Assembly: GCA_963921825.1 (NCBI GenBank)
Contig: OY997594.1
Coordinates: forward strand, 10,235,001 to 10,299,000
Reading direction: 5' to 3'
DNA from: Erodium maritimum
Lineage: Eukaryota; Streptophyta; Magnoliopsida; Geraniales; Geraniaceae
DNA: 64,000 nucleotides
Both the position numbers and the translations under genes were made by a program. Below, one piece after another: positions 46,525-56,252 of this stretch (position 1 is the stretch's first letter; every line of letters starts with the position of its first letter). The notes below the pieces were generated by a model. It ran no database searches. It was given only the letters and a program-made list of their open reading frames with translations, and had not been told where the DNA came from.

Positions 46525-47849
46525 CCTCCATTGATTGAAGAAAAAGAAAGGAAAGACAAGGGAGGAACTTGGCTTGATTTTCACCTCAAATCTCCTCAAA
46601 TCTTTCATATTCCTCTTCCCCTCTCTATTTCCTAAGGTAAGCCCTTAATCAAATATCATTTTGATGAAGTTTGAGTTATGGGTTTGATAGAAAAAGCTTG
46701 AACTAGGTTGAGTTTCTATGGGTTTGAGATTTTAATGTTTAAATAGATGAATTGTAGAGAAAAGTAGAGATTAATGATGAAATTTCAATGGGTTTTTGTT
46801 GTTTTGATGAAACCCACTATGGGTCTTGGAGTATTGAGGTTTTTGGACTAATTTTGGAGGTTTTAGAGGTTAAAAATGGAGTTTTGAGGGGTTAAATTCG
46901 GGGAAAAGAATCTGGAGGAAGAAGAAGGACGGAACTATAAGACCCGTCACGGATCCGTGACGGCACACGTCACGGTTCCGTGACGTCACCCGTGACGGTG
47001 CAGGTCACGGTTCCGTGACCCATACCATAACGAAGCCCATCAAGGCTCCGTGACCCGAACCGTGATGGATCAGATGGGACCTTTTAGGTCCATTTTGATG
47101 GTTTTCGAGTAATTGGGACGTTTAACTATAACCGAGCTTATTTTGGGTTAGTTTAGGGTGTTTTCTCTTTAAACCGCCTTTGAATTACTATTAATTCTCG
47201 TATTACTTGTGATCTTAGACGTAGTTCCCGAGCACTGCGGAGGAGACTACCGGTTTAAATGCAGTTGAGGTAGGGAAAAGTAGCGAATACCGGTTTAAAT
47301 GCGGAAAGTTACTAGAATTGCATATAGGATTTAAGTAAGCGGAATATTGTAGAATCACATGTAGGGTGTGAATAACTATGGTAGTCGTTGCTAACATGGA
47401 ACCACCTGCGGGCCAGGTCGTGCCGTAGGTGTGGAAATTGATGTGCTGTAGAATTGCATGTGGGTCTCTGGTTGGGCCCATAGGATTGTGTGATGATTGC
47501 TCTTGGTTGTGATTAGTAGATTTGGTATAATTAATTTGTGGTATGTTCCGTTGTTAATTAATGATCATGGTATGATATGCTCGGTATGAGATGTTGGTAT
47601 GATATGTCTGGTATGATATGTTCGCTATGACGTGAACTATTGCCTTATGATATGATCGGGTGAATGATAGACCAATGTGGTGTGTTCCGTAAGATATGTT
47701 GTGGTGAATATTGGTGTGCATTATTGCTTGTGATGTGTTTAAGACCATGTATGTGTGTACCCCGTTGGGATGTCTAGATTGAGGAATGTGTGCCGATTCG
47801 ATATCGTGGCTGATGCTGTGTGTTCCGGAACAATATGTTCCGAGGTGGT

Positions 47850-48455
47850 GTGTTCCGGTACGATATCTATATCTAAGGAGGATTCCGATATAGGATATCT
47901 AGACCGAGGCTTCCGGTATGATATCTATACCGAAGGAGGATTCCGGTATAGGATATCTAGACCGAGGCTAGGTGTCCCGGTATGATATCTATACCGAAGG
48001 AGGATTCCGGTATAGGATATCTAGGCCGAGGGTGGTGTGGCGGGACGATATCTAGGCCGATGCTGTGTGCCGGATAGATATGTTCCAAGGCTAGGTGTTC
48101 TGGTATGATATCCGAACCAATACTGTGTGTTCTGGTATACGTATATCCTGACCCATATTGTGTGTTCCGGTATGATACCTATATCGAAGGAGGATTCCGA
48201 TATAGGATATCTAGACCGAGGCTAGGTGTTCCGGTATGATACCTATACCGAAGGAGGATTCCAATATAGGATATCCTGACCTAGGCTATGTCTTGTGATA
48301 TACGTATATCAATATTGTATGTTCCGGTGTGATACCTCTACCGAAGGAGGATTCTGGTATAGGATATCTAGACCGATGTTATGTGTTCCGGTGTGATACC
48401 TATGCCGAAGGAGGATTCCGGTATAAGATATGTAGACCGATGATGTGTGTTCCGG
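47850..48455. repeat. Minisatellite within the LTR, unit about 64 bp, 8-10 copies
   Basis: Units start CCGGTATGATA(T/C)CTATACC, continue GAAGGAGGATTCCGGTATAG and end GATATCTAGACCGA followed by GGCTAGGTGTT. Related LTRs carry fewer copies; the LTR at 36709-38792 has about two near 37735-37900. Confidence 0.8.
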
Positions 48456-49041
48456 TGTTATTGGTAATGATTTACTGTGTGTATTTACTCGATGACTCTT
48501 TGAGATATGGTTTGGGTGTGAACATTGAGAAATTGTTAATTGTTGAGCAGGGTTGATCTCATACGCCAAGTGTAACGATTATGTAAGTGATGTGATCACA
48601 CGAGGTAGGGTTAAGTGAGGTTGATTATGATTGTGGTTGTGATTACCGTTCGGCTCGTTAGTTATTATGCTTTACTAGTATGCCCTATTTGGACGATTAC
48701 CCGTGGTGGTGAGCGGATAGCTCATCCCCTTAACTACTTTTTCCTACTGAGCGAAAGCTCACCCCCTTTATTACTGTTTTATAGGTTTCGATCGTGAGTT
48801 GGTCTAGAGGATGTCTCGGAGCCTGGGAGCTTAGCGAGAGTCCTAGCTTGGCGGTTGTCTAGAGACGTAATTCCATTATACTAAACTTTTTCTAATTGGA
48901 TTTTGAGCATTTGACTCTCGGTACCTGAATTACCGGTTTTGGATTATTTATTGGAGGTTTATTTCGTTTAATTTTACTTTATTTATTATCACTTTTAGTT
49001 CACGTCTCGAGTCCGGTCAAAACCGGATTTGGGGCGTGACA

Positions 49042-49959
49042 CGACCTTTCTATCATTGACTGGCTCCCAACCCACTGCCACTAAGCCCCCACCCCCCACC
49101 CCCCCCCAAATTCAAACCGGTACTTGTTGTTTCACCAGGGGCCGTTGCTCTCAACCTACTCCACGTAGGTACCAGTGTCATAGGCCGGCGGTCCTACATC
49201 AATAATGAGGATGGTAGGGCTAGGGGTAAAGCATTGAGGTATTTTCGGCCTGGGTGTAGTGAGGGTTGGTGGGATGTGGCCCATGTGGGTATGCTTTATC
49301 CCCTATCCCTATCGAGATTGATGCATGGAATGGATGAGTTCCGACCAATCTCTCCTTATACCTGCTTTAATATGAGGAGTTTCAGGAGCCTTGAGGGAGA
49401 GGTAGAACCCGAGAGGCCCCGTCGTAGGTCCCTCCGCCGACATTCGGTCTCCAAGTGACCAAATCCAAGGAGAAGAAGCATGCCTATGTTTCTTGATCTA
49501 CCACAGATAAGAAGGGTAGGCCGAAATAACAAAGGGCGGGTGGAACCGATGAGTCCAACCTGGGCGATGAGGCCAACCTGGGCGATGAGGCCCGCGGCCA
49601 TGTGCCTGCTTCGTCTCGGCCTGGTGTTCTGTTAGGGATGTATGTCGAGAAGGTTGGAGCAAACGATGTTTGCATTCGGGATCTCTCAACAAAAGACCAT
49701 GTTGGGGAAGGATCTCACCGGTCTAAGAGACGGTATCGACGGAAACATCACCGGAAGAAGAAGCCCTATTGCGTGCTGGTTTGGAAGCTCCGAGCGGTGA
49801 GTTGAGTGGCTCCCTCGAATGAAGGCTGAAGCCCAAATTTCAGTTACAAGAAAACAAGGTATTTGTATGCAACTTACCATATGGAACCAAGGAAGAGTGG
49901 GTTCGTAACGTCTTTGGTGCTTTTGGTACTATATCGTCGACCTCAGTTTTGTCCTGACC
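49042..49959 (+). mobile_element. LINE ORF1-type retroposon, middle segment with first half of an RRM
   Basis: Proline-rich and basic stretches are followed near 49850-49959 by VFVCNLPYGTKEEWVRNVFG and AFGTISSTSV. This is the RNP2 strand and first helix of an RRM, the RNA-binding domain found in ORF1 of one branch of plant L1 elements. The RRM is cut after this point by a solo LTR (49965-52653) and resumes at 52654. Several frames are needed upstream, so this ORF1 is decayed. Confidence 0.65.
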
Positions 49960-52658
49960 AAATCTGTCACACCCCAAATTCGGTTTTGACCGGACTCGAG
50001 ACGTGAACTAAAAAGTAATTAATTAATAAAGGTAAGGAGAAAGTAAATGAAACAAACTTCATAATTTTAGTTCCAAAATAACAATTCCGATAAATAAAAT
50101 ATGAGTTAACCGCTCAAATCCGAATAATTTAAAACATAGTTTAGTAAAAAAAAAAAGGAGTACGTCTCTAACACAGACACCATTCGGACCCTCAACGGGC
50201 CCCCGAGCCCTGAGACGTCCTCAAGGCCTACTCCGCAATGAAACTTGTAAAAAAACAGTAAACACGAAGGGGGTGAGCTTACGCTTAGTAGGAAAAAGTA
50301 GTAAAGTAAAAAGAACCCCCGCTTTAACAACAAAAAACCCGATAAGTACGATTATCCAAAAGACACCATAATTAGAGATCAACAAGAATTGCAACACTTA
50401 ATAAAATAGTACTCAAAGGAGATCAACGGGGAGACAGCTTATTCACCAATAGAATCAACTAAAGAAACACACGAGTACCAAATATAGATAATCAAACCAC
50501 AAGACTCCGATCCACACACAAACCAACACATCATACTGAATTCCCCTCGGTCAAGAAGAGACACATATTGTCCCCAAAGGAACACATATCATCGGGGCTC
50601 CCGGAAATGTCCCCAAAGGAACACATATCATCGGGGTGAAGCAAATAATCCCGGAAATGTCCCCGAAGGAACACATATCATCGGGGTGAAGCAAGTAATC
50701 CCGGAAATGTCCCCGAAGGAACACATATCATCGGGGTGAAGCAAGTAATATATCATACCGGAAACGCACATCGGCCTAAACGTCTTCCCGGAAACACACA
50801 TCGGGGTAAACAACGTACATCATACCAGAAACGCACATCGGCCTAGATGTCTTCCCTGAGTTACCCCCTCAGGGCACACAATCATATACCATACCGGAAA
50901 CACACCTCGGCCTAGGTATCTTCCCGGAAACACACCTCGGGATTCACAAACGAAACCACACAATAGCATATCAAACACAATACAACCACACACGTTGTCA
51001 AACCAAGCTTACCGGCATGACTTACCAACCACGTCCCGTCGGTCTATCACTCACCCGATCATATCACAAGGCACAATCATATAATCATTCCACACAATCA
51101 CTCAACCAATCATGTCACCAAGTAATCATTCATATCATGCTTATCATAATTCACCCAATTTAATAAGACTCTTATGTTAATCAAAACATGGAACATGCAT
51201 CGAAATTTGAAGACTAAAGGTCACAATCCAACACAACCACAATCAACCTAAGGCTCGACATGACCATTCTACCAGCACGACAATTTCCCATAATTGAAAG
51301 CGATTAATCTAGTGAATCACATCCTACATGCAAACTAAGACTCGTCCGGTTATTATTGTAATTAAAAGCGGTTAATCTAGTGAATCACATCCTATATGAA
51401 AACTAGGACATTTCTGGTTATTATCATCATATATGCCTACTATTAACATTCAATAGTTAAAAGCGGAAATTTACTACTCTTCCCTACCTCGAAAGCTATC
51501 CAAACTTGCGCTGACGACCTTGGCTAATCACCTCTTCCGTGGACGAAGCCGGACTCTAAATTAACATGGAACACGATAAATTAATAACGAGTCCAACATT
51601 GATTTAAAGTGACGAAAACCGAAATTAAACCAACAATTGGCCCTTTTTCAATTTAAACGGTTTTAAGCACGAAATTCCCAAAAACCGGGTTTCGAACACC
51701 CGAGCCCTGAGTGCACAGTTCCCGGTGCACGGACCTCGATGCACGGGTCCCCATGCACGGGTCCCGAGGTGCCCGGCTCATGTTCCCAAACTCTGGCACC
51801 CGTGGCCGGTCCTCCGGCGAGCCTCCGGTCGCCGGAAAATTTCTCTTTTTCTACAAATTCGTTACAAATGTGCTTTAGGTTCTTAATCCAACAAGTTTCA
51901 TCAAAATCCCCTTAATAATAGTCCCAATTTTACATTTTCCCCAATTCTCCAAGTTAGGGTTTCAACTCCAATCTTTAAATCCAACGTTTTCTTTACATCT
52001 CCTTACAAATCCAACCTTGTTTTCTTGTTTCCAACCACACCCACTCCAAAACAAGTTGATTCTTCTAAGACCCACGGATTTTAGTTGCTCAAAAACGAAA
52101 ATAAAAGAGTTCCTACCATAGGGAATGAAGAGAGGAGAAGGAATATGGAAGAAAAATGGAATTTCGATGGAGAAATAGAGCTTGGATGACCTTTCTTCTT
52201 CTTCTTCCTTGAGCAACAATAGAGTTCAAGAGAGCTTCTCTCTCTACAATTTTCGGATTTGGGGTGTAAATGATGAATATTTTATTCAAATGTGGGTTTT
52301 ATCCAAAAAAGGGTGGAGCCAAAAAGCCTTTTTTCATATTTCCACAAATTAGGTAAAAGCAAGGGTAAACTAGACCTTTCCCACCTATTTTGTCTTTCCT
52401 CCAATTATTTAAATTTCAAATTTCCTTGTGGGGTCCATGTCCAACCAAAATTCCCAGCTCACTTATTTTATTCGATAAAAACCCGATTCGAGCCCTCGTT
52501 TGACCAAATTTGACTTTTCCCGCGAAGACCCTTTTTCGAATGGAAACGACCCAACTAATTTGACCGTAACGACGGCTAAGATTTTTCCGGCCGGAAGTCA
52601 AACTTTGCCAAAAATCACCGGTTCGCCAGGATCGACCGGGGGCGGTTCTTATAAAATC
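49960..52658 (-). mobile_element. Solo LTR (Ty3/gypsy), 2,689 bp, TSD AAATC
   Basis: A reverse-oriented LTR spans 49965-52653, from TGTCACACCCCAAATTCGG to GGCGGTTCTTATA, with a perfect AAATC duplication at 49960-49964 and 52654-52658. A tandem block of about 55-57 bp units (CACATATCATCGGGGTGAAG) occurs at about 50580-50750. It interrupts the RRM of the LINE ORF1. No internal region is left. Confidence 0.92.
50560..50750. repeat. Tandem block inside the solo LTR, unit about 57 bp, three to four copies
   Basis: Units share CACATATCATCGGGGTGAAG, then CAAGTAATCCCGGAAATGTC, then CCCGAAGGAA. The two central units are nearly identical. Confidence 0.85.
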
Positions 52659-53886
52659 ACAACCATAACTTCTATGCCTTTTTGCGCTACGGATCCCCGG
52701 GCGAGGCGTCCCAGGCCGTTTCTTGCCTCAATGGTTTTAAGATCAATGGCTTTTCACTATTTGTAGCTATTGCCCGACGTCTGATGGATCAGTCGGTGGA
52801 GCACGCTCAAGAAAAGAGCGTTGGAGAAGTCGGGTAGAACATGCTTAATCTCGCTATGGTTGAGACACATTTGATGCTTCATGGGACTGGAGAGTTGGTC
52901 GAGGCCCTTGCCGGTGTTTCACCGGAGTTTTATCCTCAGATTGCTAGTGATTCTTCGTCGGTTTTGGATACGAATCATGATCCCGAGGTGCAGGGGATTT
53001 CGAATCTTGATTCTCAGTCGGATGTGCAATCTACTTGTGATCTTGTTTTGAATACGATTCGGTCGTCTGGGGTCAGCGCTGTTTCGTCGCGTGATTTGTT
53101 GCGAGATTCGTGGTGTGGGAAGAAGAAACACAAGTAGAAGATGACGCGTGTTATGTAGGAGGGCTCTACGTAGGAGGGCCTGATCGAGCCCAGCCCGTTG
53201 TGGTTGTGGTTCATGGGCTTGGTGCTGGGCCGTTTTCGGCCCATGTCTCTCAACAGGTTGTGCCTGATCCGTTTAATGTTGGGCTTGCTCCAGCTGACCC
53301 ATTGATTGGTTGGTTGAGGGTCAAGCCCACGATCTGAGTTAGGTAATTCTCCATCCCCTTCAAGCATCCGTTGACTCAACTCCGGTACACATTGTCCAAC
53401 AGGATAAGGGTAGCCCGACGACTGCTCAGGATGAAGTTATTGATCCCTCGGAGGGTAGTCCTTGGAAGGAGGTCCTACTCAAACCGTCGAAAAGGGAGAG
53501 TCGGCCTCCCAAGCACTTTTTGGATTTTTATATCGCTCATTGTAAACCAAGGAATCGTTCTTTGGATCGGGAAAGGTATGCCCGTCTTGTCGACATCGGG
53601 AAACAGGTTGAGCAAGAATCTCAAGTTACAACTTTGTCTCATGGAATCGGCGCTTGGACTACAATCCGTGCTTTCAAAAACAAAGTTGCGAAGATTTGAT
53701 TGGCGGGGTTATCTTTTGTTTTTTTTTGTCTCTTTGTTTCTTTGTAGGAAAAGGTCTGGCCTTTTGGCTCTCTTTATTGGAGCCCCTTTGTAATCATTGA
53801 CTTTTACCCTGCGTTTTTTTGATTCAGGGCATTTTGATTTTTTTTTAAATCGGTCTTATTAATGAATTTTCGAGCTTATAAAAAAA
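52654..53886 (+). mobile_element. LINE ORF1-type retroposon, right segment: second half of RRM, C-terminal tail and 3' end
   Basis: The RRM resumes as NFYAFLRYGSPGEASQAVSC (RNP1 strand) then FKINGFSLFVAIARR. A C-terminal tail reads SPWKEVLLKPSKRESRPPKH then FLDFYIAHCKPRNRSLDRER and ends at a stop at 53697-53699. The 3' end near 53886 has TCTTATTAATGAATTTTCGA and a short A run, as in LINE 3' tails. There is no endonuclease or RT between ORF1 and the tail, so the copy is internally deleted or was derived from an ORF1-only transcript. Confidence 0.65.
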
Positions 53887-54575
53887 GGTATGAGACGGCA
53901 TCATGATGTAAGGTAGACCCTCACACTTCTCTATATAGTTAGCTTTTAGAAGTTATTGTCATGCACCGATGGTCTTATATCTCCATCAGATTTGCATATC
54001 CCATGCCATCATTTGGAGCTCTATGATGGATAAAACTAGTGCACTATATAAAGATGCGTTTGGTCCCTAACCCCACACAACTCAATACACTACACTCCTT
54101 ATTGTTCATAGTGTGCATTTTCGTTTTTGGAGAGATACACCATTATAAGGAGAGTTGTGCAAGGGCTTAGAAGCACCAACACCCCAAAATATCTCAAGTT
54201 TTATGACTATAACGGGAGATTAGTCAATCTACATGTTTCCATACTTATTGGTTTATTTGATTGTTGAAAACATACTAGATCGTATCTTCGGACTTTCAAC
54301 CCCATATTCCAAGTCCAACTTGGAGAAACCTGTATGCACCACTTTATATGCCTATTATTCCATTCTACAGTGAAGACACTGACTTGTCTCAGATTTTAAG
54401 AGATATTTTTGTTCTATCTCCTATAAATTACAGGATGTTCTCAGAAATTTCTTACTGCTTATAATGGTTGAGTCAGCATCTAGATATGACTGAAGGAGAT
54501 ATATCATAAATGGACCCATAAATAGTTAACTCCTCTCTTCTTCACCCATTCTTGATCCAACTTCAGAAAGAAGAA
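53887..54575. other. 5' flank of the receptor-kinase cluster
   Basis: TATATAAAG at 54045-54053 followed by a leader-like CA-rich stretch could be a promoter for a non-coding transcript or the remnant of a short LTR. From about 54345 the sequence is homologous to the flank of the second kinase unit (from about 59068), marking the left edge of the segmental duplication. Confidence 0.45.
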
Positions 54576-55894
54576 ATGGTAACATCATCATCATCATCAT
54601 CAGTTTTGATGATTCTTGTATGTTCTATGTAGTTGAGCCATCTCCAACAGTGATCCAATGGTGGCTCAGATTCTCGGGAGTTCCCTGTTTGGTAAAATCT
54701 ACCCACAAGCTATCTTGATAATCAGCAACTTAGTACTAGTATGTTTTTCATTTTTGTTCCCTTGCTATTGCAGGTGCTGTTTTGTTTGTTAGACTCGTTG
54801 GCCTTCCTCTGGCTCTTGTTGTGTTCCTAATCCACAAATACGTCAAGACACGCAAGAAACTCGACGATGTGGAGCAGTTTCTGCGCGACCAAGAGTCTGC
54901 AATGCCCAAGAGGTACTCTTACACTAATATCACGGCCATCACCAACCATTTCCGGGACAAATTGGGACAGGGAGGGTTCGGGTCCGTCTACAAAGGGCAG
55001 CTCCCCGGTGGCTACTTCATTGCCGTCAAAATGCTCAACGCCTCCTCCAAGTTCAGCGGCGACGACTTCATCAGCGAGGTCTCCACAATTGGAAGAATTC
55101 ACCACAGAAACATTGTGCCATTGATAGGTTTCTGCTCTGAAGGATCGCATCGCGCTCTTGTGTACGAGTACATGCCTAACGGGTCTCTTGACAAACATAT
55201 ATTCTCCAAGAAAGGGAAAGGCCAAATGTTTAGTTGGGAGAAACTCCTTGACATAGCTCTGGGAGCAGCCAGGGGAATCAGTTACTTACATGAAGGCTGC
55301 GATGTTTGCATCCTTCATTTCGACATCAAGCCTCACAATGTCCTTCTCGACCATGACTTCGTCCCCAAGATAGCGGACTTTGGACTCGCAAAGTTTTATC
55401 CTAAAGAACGTGACATTGTGTCCGTTAGCACTGCTAGAGGAACGATAGGGTACATAGCTCCTGAACTGACATCTAAAAACTTTGGAGCTGTTTCTTCCAA
55501 AACTGATGTTTACAGCTTTGGGATGGTACTTCTTGAAATGGCCGGTGGGAGAAGGAACGTTGATGTGAGGGAGGAGAATTCGAGCAGGGTTTATTTCCCT
55601 TCGTGGGTGCATGACCATTTGATCGCTGGGGAAGGCTTAGGACTCGTAAATGTGACCCAAAGTGAGTCAAAGATTGCCCAAAAGTTGTGTTTGGTTGGGC
55701 TGTGGTGCATTCAGGTGATGGCAACGGATAGGCCATCGATGAGTAGAGTGGTGGAAATGCTAGAAGGGAGGCTTGAAGATCTGCAGGTACCTCCTAAGCC
55801 CGACTTCTCGACTCCTACATACATGTCTAAGAGGGACTCTCTATGGGATTCTTCTATAGGGTCAAGCTTGTACATGAGTGAGCCCAGTGTGTAA
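54576..55894 (+). pseudogene. LRK10L-type receptor kinase, ectodomain deleted (gene A1)
   Basis: The ATG at 54576 opens a serine-rich signal peptide like that of the gene at 59319 (MVTSSSSSSVLMILVCSM), but a stop follows at codon 19. After the equivalent of SHLQ the sequence jumps to the short exon before the membrane segment, so the whole GUB_WAK ectodomain exon is gone. The kinase exon (from 54774, open to 55894) is intact: membrane segment LVGLPLALVVFLIHKYV, glycine loop GQGGFGSVYKG, Lys in YFIAVKML, HFDIKPHNVLLD (non-RD), DFGLAK and IAPEL. It is about 90% or more identical in protein to the gene at 59319. As a receptor it is broken. A shorter kinase could start inside the kinase exon, for example at the Met of SAMPKRYSY, if the locus is transcribed. 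Confidence 0.85.
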
Positions 55895-56252
55895 CCATTG
55901 TATGTACTAGAATCGTAAATTTTAATCAAAATACGGTACGAGCGTATATGATACTGTATATTTATGGGAACAAGGCAGAGTCAAGAAGCATTCAAGCCCC
56001 AAGAGGCACGCTTTGACAAATCTACAAATTGATGCCAATTCCAAATTGAGTTTGGTACCACTATGGTTCCAGGAAAGTATGTGGTGTAGAAGCAATCACA
56101 AAACACCAGTCAACTTCGTAGACAAGTATACGCACTCAAAGTCAGTGAAAGAGTACAAATACATCGACAACAAAGAACAAAATATCTAACTGTACATGTA
56201 CTAGAAACTTTCTCAAGATAGAGCTTCAGACCCCTCAATTTCATGTCAACAC

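Larger units (their letters stand above)
41112..49046 (+). mobile_element. Plus-strand Ty3/gypsy LTR, TSD CGGCC/CGACC, interrupted by a gag-pol body
   Basis: The LTR starts TGTAAGAACCGCCCCCGG at 41117 and ends GGGGCGTGACA at 49041. Flanking 5-mers are CGGCC (41112-41116) and CGACC (49042-49046), one mismatch apart. Only 41117-41590 and 46525-49041 are this LTR (about 3.0 kb in sum). Between them lies a fragment of another element of the same family. The two LTR parts abut at equivalent positions of the LTR, which supports one original LTR. A minisatellite fills 47850-48455. It is a fossil. Confidence 0.72.

Noticed and set aside
53371-53793. 140-codon plus-strand frame as a host gene
   Set aside because: The neighbouring frame carries the LINE ORF1 C-terminal motif shared with the fragment at 31 kb. 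The 140-codon frame is an out-of-frame shadow.
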